From Lacibacter sp. H375 (GTDB lineage: Bacteria > Bacteroidota > Bacteroidia > Chitinophagales > Chitinophagaceae): a stretch of 64,000 bases of DNA. Numbering within the stretch: the first letter of the stretch is position 1; every line of letters begins with the position of its first letter. The translations under genes were made by a program, and so were the position numbers. The DNA lies in the NCBI RefSeq assembly GCF_037892425.1, contig NZ_JBBKTT010000001.1:1240001-1304000 (forward strand), written 5' to 3'. Shown here in pieces: positions 32,681-41,964 of the stretch. The notes under the pieces were generated by a model. That model was not told where the DNA came from. It ran no database searches and saw only the letters and a program-made list of their open reading frames with translations.

Positions 32681-34777
32681 TTATTCCGGCACAAATAGAA
32701 CATTGTACGTTTTTGCAACGCCTTTGTAGTCAAATTTTACAACCGCTTTACCATCCTTTGTTGCAGCTTGTGTAATGCTCACTTTTACAGTACGGTTGTT
32801 TGAAGATGCTGTCAATTTTGGAATACTTGTTTCACTTGCAGGCACTTTCACCGTAGCCTGGTAAATGTTGTATTCCGTAATTCCGTTCGCATTGGTTGAC
32901 CTGACAGGCGTTGCCGGAATATCAATTGCTTTTCCATTGACCATAATGTTAACAACAGGAACAACTGGACGTACCAATTTCTTTGTCTTTGAACTGAATC
33001 CAAGACCACTTAAATTGAACAGTACATCCGTGCTGTCTCCTTCGGCCACTAAAAAGATCGCATGCTTTTTATCCAGGTTGTCTACGTATTTCGCTACATC
33101 AATAGTGAATTGCGTAACCTGCTGTTTAGAATCGGCAGGTACAATGATCTCACCGATTTTTTTGCCGTTCCAGGTAGCATTGTCCCAAGGCCCGTCAATC
33201 CATACATTCACCTTCAACGATTTTGTTGTAGTGGGTGTAAGGAAAAGATGAAACTTCGTTTGGTTACCCGGCTTCGTTCCTTCAAAAGCTTTCAACCCGT
33301 TTTTATTCTTCGACAGTCCACCAAACCCGAAATATTTATAACCGATGATGTGGCCATTTTTTACTTTTTCAATCGGCATATGATTATCCCAGATATCCCA
33401 CGAATCTTGTTGGGTGGCCGGAGTTGAAAGATAAGAGGCATATCCTGCTGAATAATATTGATAGGGATCGAGGCCATAGAAATGAAAACCTTCCGAAGTA
33501 ACTTCTGCGCCTTTGTATTCTTTTCCCTGGCTGTCTTTTGCGGTCCACAAATTATCTGTTGCATAAGGATCGTATGCTCTGATGGTAACTCTTCCACCAT
33601 CTGCTACCGGTTTTTCATCGGCAATAACCGTAACCGGGGCTACCATTGGCTGACGTGCGTAACCAAAGCCACGGGGCGGACGGTGGTAAAACGCATACCA
33701 CTGACCGTTGATGTCCTGTATACTTCCATGTGTATTATGTCCGGAGTAACTTGTTTGCAAAGCGGTTCCATCCCGGTTGAGAACCGGCGCTCGGGAATCC
33801 ACCAATACACCACCGCTTTTCCAGGGGCCTAAGGGAGAGTCGGCATACGCATAACGCAACGTAGAGTTAGAGCTGCTCAATCCATAATCAGGTCCGGAAT
33901 AACCACTGTACACCGTTACAAATTTGTTCCCCACTTTGCGGATCGAAGAGGCTTCAAAAAAGTTGAAGGTTCCCAGATCTTCATTTGGAAAAATGCTGGG
34001 ATACACCGTACCTGCTGGTTCACGAAGCGCTCCGCCATATCGTGCGCTTGCCGGTAAAAATGGTTTGATAATGCTGGTGCCGGGACGCAGCGTATACATG
34101 GTGTTCTGATCTAGTTGTGCTGCAGATGATCCCTGGAAACCCCAGTAACCATAGGCACGGAAACCAATTTCATAATCAGGGTCTTTGGGGTCTGTTACAT
34201 ATTCGATATACACGGCGGGGTCGAAACCTAAAATACTTCCCGGTACAGTAGCCTTGCCATCTGCTGTTAAGTTGATGGGTGTAAACGGCCCGTCGGGACG
34301 ATCGCCTTTTACTACCATGGCCTCCCGGTTGCGGCCACGACTGTGCGGGTACAGGTAATATTCTTTTTTACCGTTCTTACGTTTTACTTCTACGAGATCG
34401 GGTGCATACATTACATCCCACTGATTGTCGATCGGGTAAGTAAACACAGGGCCTTCATCCCGCCAACTGGATAAGTCTTCCACCGGCGCCGACCATATTC
34501 TGATGTCGGGACCACAATAACTGTTCACCCGCAGATCATGCGAACCAATGATATAAGCCCGGAATTTGCCCGCCTTGTCAGGATCTTCAAACACACGGGG
34601 TTCACCATCCGGCAAATGTTCCCACAATGGGAGGTAGGGGTTACCCGCCCCTTTATGAATAAACTTGTTAGTATTCTTTTTTGCAGTCAAGCTGTTTTGC
34701 GCCCTTGTAACTGTTAGTGCAAAAAGTGAAATGAAAAGGAAAAGGATCGGTTGCTTATGAAAGTGGAAACGCAGCAT
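32681..34777 (-). CDS. Secreted GH43-type glycoside hydrolase with C-terminal beta domains
   Basis: About 698 residues from ATG 34777, which gives a signal peptide (MLRFHFHKQPILFLFISLFA, ending TVTRAQ). In-frame ATGs at 34858 and 34906 add a charged stretch unlike a signal. The N-terminal five-blade propeller shows GH43 features: LPDGEPRVFEDPD and IIGSHD (catalytic-base region), DVMYAPDLVE (pKa-modulating Asp), NFFEASSIRKVGN (general acid Glu). A carbohydrate-binding-like domain (about 430-610) and a final beta domain follow. GH43 enzymes cleave arabinose or xylose side chains and arabinan; substrate here is not determined. Start, substrate and C-terminal domain names are uncertain. Confidence 0.82.
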   Translation of the reverse strand: MLRFHFHKQPILFLFISLFALTVTRAQNSLTAKKNTNKFIHKGAGNPYLPLWEHLPDGEPRVFEDPDKAGKFRAYIIGSHDLRVNSYCGPDIRIWSAPVEDLSSWRDEGPVFTYPIDNQWDVMYAPDLVEVKRKNGKKEYYLYPHSRGRNREAMVVKGDRPDGPFTPINLTADGKATVPGSILGFDPAVYIEYVTDPKDPDYEIGFRAYGYWGFQGSSAAQLDQNTMYTLRPGTSIIKPFLPASARYGGALREPAGTVYPSIFPNEDLGTFNFFEASSIRKVGNKFVTVYSGYSGPDYGLSSSNSTLRYAYADSPLGPWKSGGVLVDSRAPVLNRDGTALQTSYSGHNTHGSIQDINGQWYAFYHRPPRGFGYARQPMVAPVTVIADEKPVADGGRVTIRAYDPYATDNLWTAKDSQGKEYKGAEVTSEGFHFYGLDPYQYYSAGYASYLSTPATQQDSWDIWDNHMPIEKVKNGHIIGYKYFGFGGLSKNKNGLKAFEGTKPGNQTKFHLFLTPTTTKSLKVNVWIDGPWDNATWNGKKIGEIIVPADSKQQVTQFTIDVAKYVDNLDKKHAIFLVAEGDSTDVLFNLSGLGFSSKTKKLVRPVVPVVNIMVNGKAIDIPATPVRSTNANGITEYNIYQATVKVPASETSIPKLTASSNNRTVKVSITQAATKDGKAVVKFDYKGVAKTYNVLFVPE

Positions 34778-34906
34778 CTTTTCGAACAATTGGTTTTCTA
34801 CCATCTTACTGTTTTTGGTTTTAGATCTGTTTTTATATTCTGATTTAAGGTTCTTCATATGGTATACCTTGCCGTTAAATCTGGAAGAATCAAATGCGGT
34901 TTCCAA

Positions 34907-35207
34907 ATTTACGGTTCTGTAAAATGAAAGCGATTAGATTGTTGGTATTTACAAGACGAAAAAAGATTACTCAAACTTGTGCTGCTAATGAAATTCAATT
35001 AGAAGATTCGTAACGGTTGCCAACAGGGTCGGAATACTTGTGCCAGAAGAACCTTTTTTAAAATATGACATTAACAAAACAGCTTTGCTTTTTTACCCTG
35101 TACGAAATCACTTCATTCTTGTTCTGCACAGTTTTTAATACGTATTTATAAACCCTGCTAGAGAGTTTTTGTATTTCCAAGCATATTTGTAATTCAATTC
35201 GTTTTTC
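34907..35207. other. Intergenic region between GH43 and VOC genes
   Basis: About 300 bases, AT-rich, without a plausible ORF. An imperfect promoter-like CATATTTG lies about 25 bases before the VOC ATG. Nothing else stands out. Confidence 0.4.
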
Positions 35208-35591
35208 ATGTTACAAGCTGTTCACCACATCGCCATTATCTGTTCCGACTATCATGTGTCGAGACAATTTTATACCGAAGTATTGGGTCTTACAATCGTA
35301 AGGGAAGTGTATCGCAAAGAACGAGATTCATACAAACTCGATCTTGCATTGAATGGAGAATATATTATTGAACTGTTTTCTTTTCCTTCGCCACCTGCAC
35401 GGCCATCAAGACCGGAGGCATGTGGTCTTCGTCATTTAGCATTTGCTGTAGAAAATCTTGAAACAGTATTGCAACATTTGCAACAACATAAGGTTGAAGC
35501 AGAACCAATACGTATTGATGAGTTTACCAACAAACGCTTTACGTTCATTGCCGATCCTGATGGATTACCAATTGAGTTTTATGAATTATAG
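35208..35591 (+). CDS. VOC superfamily protein (glyoxalase/dioxygenase-like, YaeR type)
   Basis: A 127-residue protein with the paired beta-alpha-beta-beta-beta units of the vicinal oxygen chelate fold: AVHHIAIICSDYHVSRQFYT, EYIIELFSFP, then GLRHLAFAVENLETVLQHLQ and ADPDGLPIEFYEL. Histidines in VHHIAI and LRHLAF and Glu in IIELF and IEFYE match metal ligand positions. Length and sequence are YaeR-like, related to lactoylglutathione lyase but without proven activity. A truncated paralog is at 32424. Confidence 0.85.
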   Translation: MLQAVHHIAIICSDYHVSRQFYTEVLGLTIVREVYRKERDSYKLDLALNGEYIIELFSFPSPPARPSRPEACGLRHLAFAVENLETVLQHLQQHKVEAEPIRIDEFTNKRFTFIADPDGLPIEFYEL

Positions 35592-35599
35592 TTCTTCGT

Positions 35600-36241
35600 T
35601 TAATCAAGAACTTTCAGCTGAATATTTTTATACAATACTTTGCTATTTGGATCATGGCCCTGCAGTGCAATGGTACCGCTGCTGAGTAGGCGGCCTTCCA
35701 TTCCTTTTTCACGAACAGCATTTTCAGGTTCCGTATAATCAACCAATTGTTTATTGTTTACAGAAACTTTAATGTTTTTATTTTTCACAACAATGTGCAT
35801 GGTAAACCATTCGTTGTCTTTGGCAGGTGGTTCTTTTATATCCTGCACAGCATACAAACCTCCGGTGCGGCGCCAGTCGCCCTGCGAATTATTCACCTGC
35901 ACTTCATATCCCTTTTTTGGCCATGAGCTTTCCTGGTATTGTGTGTGAATATATACGCCGGAGTTTGAACCAGGCATGGTCATAATATCAAGCTTCAGTT
36001 CAAAATTTTTGAAGTCGTGTTTTCCCACTTCTCCGTCATAAAATAAGTGAGCAACTTTCCCATTCACTACAATTGCTCCGTCTTCTACTTTAAAAGTTTC
36101 AGCATTTGCTCCCACTTTCCAGCCATTGAGTGTTTTGCCATCAAACAACTGAACCCACTTCTTTTTCTTCGCCGGGGCTGTAGCAGCCGAAAACAAAACA
36201 ACAAAAAACAACAAACAACTGATGCGGGCAAACGTGGTCAT
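35600..36241 (-). CDS. DUF1080 family exported protein (3-keto-disaccharide hydrolase-like)
   Basis: A 213-residue protein with signal peptide (MTTFARISCLLFFVVLFSAA). The domain starts KWVQLFDGKTLNGWKVG and continues FKNFELKLDIMTMPGSNSGV, the hallmark GVYIHTQYQE, GYEVQVNNSQ and NEWFTMHIVVKNKNIKVSVN. The fold is a concanavalin-like jelly roll. Recent work names some DUF1080 members 3-keto-disaccharide hydrolases; activity here is inferred. It could work with exported oxidoreductases like the one at 4279. Divergent from kdsB. Confidence 0.88.
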   Translation of the reverse strand: MTTFARISCLLFFVVLFSAATAPAKKKKWVQLFDGKTLNGWKVGANAETFKVEDGAIVVNGKVAHLFYDGEVGKHDFKNFELKLDIMTMPGSNSGVYIHTQYQESSWPKKGYEVQVNNSQGDWRRTGGLYAVQDIKEPPAKDNEWFTMHIVVKNKNIKVSVNNKQLVDYTEPENAVREKGMEGRLLSSGTIALQGHDPNSKVLYKNIQLKVLD

Positions 36242-36260
36242 AGTATCTTTTTAAGAGAAA

Positions 36261-36268
36261 CAAATGTA
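36261..36268 (-). promoter_or_regulatory. TAnnTTTG box of the DUF1080 gene
   Basis: The minus strand reads TACATTTG, with 19 bases between the box and the ATG at 36241. Confidence 0.45.
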
Positions 36269-36308
36269 TTAATTCATTTCATTAACGCAGCATTGTTTGA
36301 AGTTCGTT

Positions 36309-36316
36309 TACATTTG
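36309..36316 (+). promoter_or_regulatory. TAnnTTTG box adjoining the kdsB start
   Basis: TACATTTG ends four bases before the kdsB ATG (36321); transcription from it would be essentially leaderless. Confidence 0.4.
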
Positions 36317-36320
36317 TTAT

Positions 36321-37037
36321 ATGCAAATCATTGCTGTTATACCAGCCCGTTATGCGGCCACCAGATTTCCTGCAAAGCTGATGCAAATGTTGGGTGCTAA
36401 AACTGTCATCCGCCATACGTATGAAAATACTGTGGCCACCGGTTTGTTTACCGATGTGTTGGTGGTAACCGATAGTGATATTATTTTCCAGGAAATTACT
36501 TCCAACGGTGGTAAAGCAATGATGAGCAGTAAAGAACATGAAAGCGGTACAGACCGTATTGCCGAAGCAGTGAACGATATGAATGTTGATGTGGTGATAA
36601 ATGTGCAGGGCGATGAACCTTTTGTACAGAAAGCTTCGCTTGAAAAATTATGCAACATCTTTCAAGATCAGTCGGTGCAGGTTGGTTCGTTAATGCATAT
36701 TCTTACAGATGAAGAACAGATCAATGATCCGAATTGTGTGAAAGTGGTGGTGAATAAGCAAATGGATGCGCTATATTTCAGCCGCAGTGTAATTCCTTAC
36801 AAAAGAGATGCTTCAACGCCAATTGCTTATTATAAACATATTGGCATGTATGGCTACCGGAAAAATAGTTTACTACAGTTTACTGCATTACCTGCCTCCT
36901 TACTGGAACAAACGGAAAAATTAGAGCAGCTTCGCCTCCTGGAGAACGGCTTTCGTATACGAATGGCTGTAACTGAACCAGTTGGCGTTTCTATTGATAC
37001 TCCCGCCGATTTAGAGAAAGCGAAACAGCTTTTATAA
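36321..37037 (+). CDS. kdsB: 3-deoxy-manno-octulosonate cytidylyltransferase
   Basis: About 238 residues from ATG 36321 (MQIIAVIPARYAATRFPAKL). The nucleotide-binding signature is IPARYAATRFPAKLMQMLG. Further family motifs are VVTDSDII, KEHESGTDRIAEA, VINVQGDEPFV (magnesium Asp), and YKHIGMYGYRKNSL. It activates Kdo with CTP to CMP-Kdo for lipopolysaccharide core synthesis in the cytoplasm. Length is normal. No other Kdo gene is adjacent. An in-frame start at 36297 is rejected because it adds an unconserved stretch. Confidence 0.96.
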   Translation: MQIIAVIPARYAATRFPAKLMQMLGAKTVIRHTYENTVATGLFTDVLVVTDSDIIFQEITSNGGKAMMSSKEHESGTDRIAEAVNDMNVDVVINVQGDEPFVQKASLEKLCNIFQDQSVQVGSLMHILTDEEQINDPNCVKVVVNKQMDALYFSRSVIPYKRDASTPIAYYKHIGMYGYRKNSLLQFTALPASLLEQTEKLEQLRLLENGFRIRMAVTEPVGVSIDTPADLEKAKQLL

Positions 37038-37136
37038 GTAAAAACCCTATTGTTTAAAAAAAATACAGAAAAGTCTTTCGGTTTCTCGAAAACGTTTCTA
37101 TCTTACACTCGGTTTTTCATAGGATATTGGATTTTA

Positions 37137-37172
37137 AAACGGGGCAGGATTTCTATCTGGCCCCTTTTTTAT
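37137..37172 (+). terminator. Intrinsic terminator between kdsB and nadA
   Basis: GGGGC (37141-37145) pairs with G(C)CCC at 37160-37164, one bulge, then TTTTTT. It lies between convergent kdsB and nadA. Confidence 0.85.
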
Positions 37173-37183
37173 TTTATAGCCTT

Positions 37184-38200
37184 TTAGATCAGTCCAAACT
37201 GAGCACTTAACTCAAGCATACGATCAATGGGTTTTTTAGCCGCTAATCTCAACTCTTCATCCATTAAAATTTCGGGCATCTCATATTCCATACACAGGTA
37301 GATTTTTTCTAGTGTATTCCGCTTCATGTGTGGACAATCATTACATGCACATGCATTATCAGGAGGAGCCGGTATAAAGGTCTTGTGTGGGTTACTCTTG
37401 ATCATTTGATGAAGAATACCAGTTTCCGTTGCCACAATATATTCCTGGCTACTGTCCTTCTCGGTGTATTTGAGCAACTGAGTAGTGCTTCCAATAAAAT
37501 CTGCCAGTTTTAATACCGGTTCTTCACATTCCGGGTGAGCAATCACTTTTGCGTTCGGATGACGAAGTTTCAGCTTGGTAATTTTCTCAACACTGAATAT
37601 TTCATGTACCATACAGGCACCATTCCACAGCACCATATTGCGACCGGTCACTTTGTTTATATAGGCTCCGAGGTTTTTATCGGGTGCAAAAATGATCTTC
37701 TGGTCTTTCGGAAGACTTTCCACAATTTTTTGTGCATTACTGCTGGTGCAAATAATGTCGCTCAAAGCTTTTATACCGGCACTGCAGTTGATGTAAGAGA
37801 TCACCAGATGATCAGGATGTTGTTTTTTGAATTGCTCAAACAGAGGCGGCGGACAGCTGTCGCTGAGCGAACAACCTGCCTTCAGATCAGGAATCACCAC
37901 TTTTTTTGTTGGGTTGAGAATCTTGGCTGTTTCAGCCATGAAATGCACACCAGCAAAAACGATAATATCAGCGTCGGTTTGTTCTGCTTTTTGCGCAAGC
38001 CCAAGGCTATCGCCAATGTAATCTGCCACATCCTGTATGTCGGGTTCCTGGTAATAGTGCGCCAGAATAATGGCATTTTTTTCTTTTTTGAGACGTTCAA
38101 TTTCGGCGAACAGATCTAATTCAGGATCCAGCTCAATATTTAAAAATCCATTTTTTTCAACGTTTATCTTTGGATCAGTTACAAGCATTGTGTTCATCAC
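37184..38200 (-). CDS. nadA: Quinolinate synthase
   Basis: A 338-residue protein with the three homologous NadA domains. Motifs: [71 protein letters not shown] and the C-terminal [20 protein letters not shown]. Cysteines in the INCSA, HPEC and NDCPHMK regions are expected to ligate the [4Fe-4S] cluster. It condenses iminoaspartate with dihydroxyacetone phosphate to quinolinate for NAD synthesis. nadB and nadC are not in the window. It points away from the DnaA-box region. Confidence 0.95.
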   Translation of the reverse strand: MMNTMLVTDPKINVEKNGFLNIELDPELDLFAEIERLKKEKNAIILAHYYQEPDIQDVADYIGDSLGLAQKAEQTDADIIVFAGVHFMAETAKILNPTKKVVIPDLKAGCSLSDSCPPPLFEQFKKQHPDHLVISYINCSAGIKALSDIICTSSNAQKIVESLPKDQKIIFAPDKNLGAYINKVTGRNMVLWNGACMVHEIFSVEKITKLKLRHPNAKVIAHPECEEPVLKLADFIGSTTQLLKYTEKDSSQEYIVATETGILHQMIKSNPHKTFIPAPPDNACACNDCPHMKRNTLEKIYLCMEYEMPEILMDEELRLAAKKPIDRMLELSAQFGLI

Positions 38201-38728
38201 GCTTTGTTTAAATTTGATTCGAAACTAGGACAAAAAAAAATAGCTCTTTTACCGTAGTATATCTTAATAGATACTTATTTATTTAATAATCTATTACTAT
38301 TATGTATGTGAATTCGTGGATATCTCCTCTTCACTTCTTTTTGCAAAGTTAGCGAAGGCTCATTTATTCACATTAATTCCCAATTCATCCACATGTTGAT
38401 ATACAGCAGCAGTAAGGAAACTTTGGCTTTGTTCACAACTGTGGATTCAAAAACGGTTGTACAACTAACATCAGTATTTTTTCTTTTTGTTGTGTTAAAG
38501 CGGAGGGGATAAACACGGGGTTGTAAACGTAGTTTTTGAACCATGGGTCAACCTTCACAGATCTCAACTAATCACTAACGAAGTTATCCCTGTTAAAAAC
38601 GACCATATCCACAGCTTTCAAGGTTTATTCACATGGCTATTGTGAATTCTTTATTTCGGTTTTTGAAATAGTTGCCCCTTCTTTTCTAAAACCTTTACCC
38701 TGTGCAGATTACGGGAGTTTTCCACAAT
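38201..38728. other. Candidate replication origin (oriC): DnaA-box cluster and AT-rich segment
   Basis: A gene-free region between divergent nadA and ppiD-like genes. Five 9-mers differ from TTATCCACA at one position, all on the plus strand: 38364 TTATTCACA, 38385 TCATCCACA, 38605 ATATCCACA, 38625 TTATTCACA and 38718 TTTTCCACA. Two weaker boxes face each other at 38429-38437 and 38440-38448, and another lies at 38315-38323 (minus). The strong boxes come as pairs 20-21 bases apart. An AT-rich stretch at 38257-38308 could be the unwinding element. By chance about 0.1 such matches are expected in 500 bases. dnaA is absent here; gene orientation gives no clear strand bias. Confidence 0.65.
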
Positions 38729-38759
38729 TTGTTCAAACCTCTTTTTCCCCCTATTTTTG
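38729..38759 (+). promoter_or_regulatory. Promoter of the PpiD-like gene
   Basis: TTG (38729-38731, within TTTG), 20 bases and TATTTTTG (38752-38759) match the Bacteroidota promoter. The ATG is 33 bases after the box. The -33 element directly follows the last DnaA-like box. Confidence 0.6.
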
Positions 38760-38791
38760 CCGCTCACTTTTATAACGTACAATATACTATT

Positions 38792-40927
38792 ATGTCCATT
38801 ATTCAGCAGATTCGTGAAAAGTATGCAGCCGTGAGCATTGCTGTGATTGCTTTGAGCCTTATCGGATTTATTCTAACAGATTACTTTGCCGGCCGTGGTA
38901 GCGGTGCCGGATCGCAACCTACTTCTATTGGTTCTGTAAACGGAAAAGATATCGATGTCAATGTTTTCAGTGATCGTTTAACAGAAATGGAAAATGGTTA
39001 CCGTGCCCAGGGAATGGATGTAAATGATGAAATGCGCCAGCAATTGATCGAAATGTTATGGAGTAATGAAGTGGAAGAAACAATTCTTACTGGTGAATAT
39101 GAAAAACTTGGTTTAACGTTCTCTTCTGCTGATATGAATGAAGCGTTATATGGTAGTAACCCACCTCCGGCATTGGCACAACAATTCAGAGATCAGCAAA
39201 CCGGTGCGTATGATGTAAATGCAGCCCGCCAGTTTATTAATTCACTGAAAAATAAGAAAGCAAACGATCCGCAACGTGTCTATGTTGAGCGCAACATCAT
39301 TGATTATATTGTACAGAATGGTTTGCGCACAAAATATGGTGCTCTTTTAGCCGGTAGTGTATTTTATCCAAAATGGTTAAGTGATAAAGACCTGAACGAT
39401 CAAAGCAGTATTGCTTCTATCAGTTATGTTGCTGTTCCTTATACTACTATCAGCGACAGTGCTGTAAAAGTTACGGATGAAGATATCAATGCATATGTGC
39501 GTAAACATAAAAATGAATTCAAGCAGGAAGAAAGCAGAGCGATCTCTTATGTAATTTTTGATGCTGCACCAAGTGCTGCAGACTCTGCTTATGCATTGGG
39601 TGAAGTAAATAAACAATACAGTGCGTTTGCTACTTCAACAGATGCTGAACAATTTGTAATTGCCAATAGCTCAACCACAGCTTTCTATAATGGTTATGTT
39701 TTGAAATCTGCTTTACAGGTTCCCAATGCAGATTCTATCCGCAGTCTTCCTGTTGGTGGTGTGTTTGGACCATACCAGGATGGCGGTAATTATGTTATTG
39801 CCAAAATGGTTGCTAAGCGTGACATTCCTGATTCAGTAAAATGCCGTCACATTCTTGTTGGTGTAATGGATCAGCAAACTGGCCAGGCGATCATGAGTGA
39901 TAGTGCTGCATTGAAACTGATCGACAGTATTAAAAATGCTGTGAATGCAGGAGCTAACTGGGGTGAAATGGTGAAGAAGTATAATCCATTAAGCGATGGA
40001 AGCCGTGAGAATAATGGTGAAATGACCTTTAGTGCCAACCAGGTGCAACAACCAAACTTTGCAAAAGAGTTTGCCGATTTTATTTTGTTAGATGGTAAGG
40101 TTGGAGAAAGAAAAGTAGTGAAAACAAGTTTTGGTTACCACTACATTGAAATTATGGAGCAAAAGAAAATAGAACCTGCTTATAAAATTGCTTACTTCTC
40201 ACGTGCGGTTCAGCCGAGTGATGAAACCATCAGCAGTGCAAGTACAGCTGCAGCCCAGTTTGCTGCTGAAGCACGTAATGCAAAACAGTTTGAGGAAGCA
40301 ATTACAAAAAAGAAATTAGTGCCACGTGTTGCAGAAATTCGTCCTACTGATTACTCTATTATCGGTTTAGGCGGGGCACGTAATCTTGTTAAGTGGGTGT
40401 ATGAGAATAAAGTGGGTAATGTATCAGAACCTACAACACTTGGTGATAAAGTTGTGGTAGCATTAATTGCTGAAGAAAAAGAAGAAGGTGTGCCTGATGC
40501 CAAAACAGCACGTATCCAGGTTGAGAGCATTGTTCGCAATCAAAAGAAAGCAGCACAGATCATTAGTAAGATTGGGAACAATCGTGATCTAAGCCAGATC
40601 GCAACCAGCTTTAAAACAAATGTGTTACGTGCAGATAGTCTATCATTCTTCTCTCCGTTTATTCCGGGAGTGGGTATGGAGCCGAAAGTTACCGGCGCTG
40701 CATTTAACCCTGCGGTAAAAGGAAAGAGCAGCGAACCAATTGCCGGTAATACAGCAGTATTTGTGATCCGTACAGAAAATGTTGGATTGCAGCCAGCGGG
40801 AAATGCTGCCTACAACGATCGTCGTTTACAGATGGAAGCTGGCATGAAACAAAATGCTGCAAATGCAGCATTACAGTCATTACGCAAGGCGGCTAAAGTA
40901 AAAGACAGGAGAATTAAGTTCTATTAA
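38792..40927 (+). CDS. PpiD/SurA-like periplasmic peptidyl-prolyl isomerase (foldase)
   Basis: About 711 residues from ATG 38792 (MSIIQQIREKYAAVSIAVIA), giving one N-terminal membrane anchor (about 13-30) and a periplasmic body, as in PpiD. An in-frame start at 38702 would lie in the promoter region and is rejected. A SurA-N-like helical chaperone region (about 55-250) precedes a parvulin PPIase domain (about 340-450: VKCRHILVG, ANWGEMVKKYNPLSDGS, FGYHYIEIME). A degenerate second parvulin-like region (about 520-620) follows. It helps fold secreted and outer membrane proteins. Enterobacterial PpiD is 623 residues. Confidence 0.88.
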   Translation: MSIIQQIREKYAAVSIAVIALSLIGFILTDYFAGRGSGAGSQPTSIGSVNGKDIDVNVFSDRLTEMENGYRAQGMDVNDEMRQQLIEMLWSNEVEETILTGEYEKLGLTFSSADMNEALYGSNPPPALAQQFRDQQTGAYDVNAARQFINSLKNKKANDPQRVYVERNIIDYIVQNGLRTKYGALLAGSVFYPKWLSDKDLNDQSSIASISYVAVPYTTISDSAVKVTDEDINAYVRKHKNEFKQEESRAISYVIFDAAPSAADSAYALGEVNKQYSAFATSTDAEQFVIANSSTTAFYNGYVLKSALQVPNADSIRSLPVGGVFGPYQDGGNYVIAKMVAKRDIPDSVKCRHILVGVMDQQTGQAIMSDSAALKLIDSIKNAVNAGANWGEMVKKYNPLSDGSRENNGEMTFSANQVQQPNFAKEFADFILLDGKVGERKVVKTSFGYHYIEIMEQKKIEPAYKIAYFSRAVQPSDETISSASTAAAQFAAEARNAKQFEEAITKKKLVPRVAEIRPTDYSIIGLGGARNLVKWVYENKVGNVSEPTTLGDKVVVALIAEEKEEGVPDAKTARIQVESIVRNQKKAAQIISKIGNNRDLSQIATSFKTNVLRADSLSFFSPFIPGVGMEPKVTGAAFNPAVKGKSSEPIAGNTAVFVIRTENVGLQPAGNAAYNDRRLQMEAGMKQNAANAALQSLRKAAKVKDRRIKFY

Positions 40928-40950
40928 TCGTCCTCGGTTTTAAATAACGC

Positions 40951-40983
40951 AATGGGCATAATCTTAAGTTATGCCCATTTTTA
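40951..40983 (+). terminator. Intrinsic terminator of the PpiD-like gene
   Basis: Eleven-base perfect arms AATGGGCATAA (40951-40961) and TTATGCCCATT (40969-40979), then TTTT. Confidence 0.9.
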
Positions 40984-41089
40984 TGCACAGTAGTTTTACG
41001 TATACCACGATGAAAAACTACGATGCTGAGAAATGGTAAAAAAGGAAATTGCATATTTGGAGTAAATTTACTATCTCAATAGACCTGAT

Positions 41090-41608
41090 ATGAGTGAAGT
41101 GATAGTAAATAAAGTAGCTGAAAGTGCCTTGCAAACCATTGATCTGGAAGCCTGGATCCCAAAGGAAGAACCTGTTCTATTCGACTTGAAGGATTTCCTG
41201 TTTATGGGATTGATCATTAAAGAGAAAGAATTCAGGGCATCGCTTCAGCAAACAGATACAAGTGTTTATAAAGACAAAACTGTATTGATCAGTTGCAGTG
41301 CAGATGCCATTATTCCGATGTGGGCTTATATGCTGGTGGCATCTTTATTACAGCCTGTAGCAAGTGAATTGTTTTTGGGTTCAGCGGCCGAATGGAAGAG
41401 GCAAAAACTTATGCAGGCAATTGCAGCGCTTGATACAAGTGTTTACAAAGATCAACGGGTGGTGGTAAAAGGATGTGGCGATGAACCAATACCCGAAGCA
41501 GCTTATCTGGAGATCACTAACAAATTAAGACCTGTAGCGAAAAGCATCATGTACGGAGAACCTTGCAGCACTGTTCCGATTTTTAAACAACCAAAACCAA
41601 CTGTATAA
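41090..41608 (+). CDS. DUF2480 family protein
   Basis: A 172-residue cytoplasmic protein of a Bacteroidota-specific family: EVIVNKVAESALQTIDLEAW, LFDLKDFLFMGLIIKEKEFR, VYKDKTVLISCSADAIIPMW, and VVVKGCGDEPIPEAAYLEIT with RPVAKSIMYGEPCSTVPI. Conserved cysteines in SCSADAI, KGCGDE and EPCSTVPIF could bind a metal or be redox-active, but no function is assigned to my knowledge. It sits six bases ahead of the next small gene on the same strand and is probably co-transcribed with it. Confidence 0.85.
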   Translation: MSEVIVNKVAESALQTIDLEAWIPKEEPVLFDLKDFLFMGLIIKEKEFRASLQQTDTSVYKDKTVLISCSADAIIPMWAYMLVASLLQPVASELFLGSAAEWKRQKLMQAIAALDTSVYKDQRVVVKGCGDEPIPEAAYLEITNKLRPVAKSIMYGEPCSTVPIFKQPKPTV

Positions 41609-41614
41609 ACCTCA

Positions 41615-41956
41615 GTGCCACTTAACGACTTTCGTAACTACCATCCTTACCGGCTCACTCAAAGGCAAAGGAAATTTTTGAAGCTGTGGGAAAAGCGAAG
41701 AACAATTCCCAGGTGGAAATATATTCTCTATCACGGTGTGTTAAGGGAAGGATTAATTTCTATGCTTGTGATTAAGTTGCTTCAGTTTGTTTTTGATCCG
41801 CAGGCATTCACAGGTTTTTACTTTACTGTAATGGGTGTTATCTTACTTGTAATGGAAGTTTGTTTCTGGCTTGGTGGAGGTGGTATTATTGGCTGGTTCA
41901 AACACCGCAGTTTTGAAACTGAATATGAAATGCTCAAAAGCATGGAGCATTTTTAA
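41615..41956 (+). CDS. Hypothetical small membrane protein
   Basis: A 113-residue protein from GTG 41615. The N-terminal third is strongly basic (LTQRQRKFLKLWEKRRTIPR), followed by two hydrophobic segments (about 46-63 and 69-92; the second contains a Gly run LGGGGIIGW). The C-terminus is charged. No family recognised. It is the second gene after DUF2480 (six-base gap). Confidence 0.6.
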   Translation: MPLNDFRNYHPYRLTQRQRKFLKLWEKRRTIPRWKYILYHGVLREGLISMLVIKLLQFVFDPQAFTGFYFTVMGVILLVMEVCFWLGGGGIIGWFKHRSFETEYEMLKSMEHF

Positions 41957-41964
41957 TTACTCTT

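Noticed and set aside
32541-35207. Possible insertion sequence around the GH43 gene
   Set aside because: No transposase frame, no terminal inverted repeats and no target-site duplication could be seen, only the VOC fragment junction.
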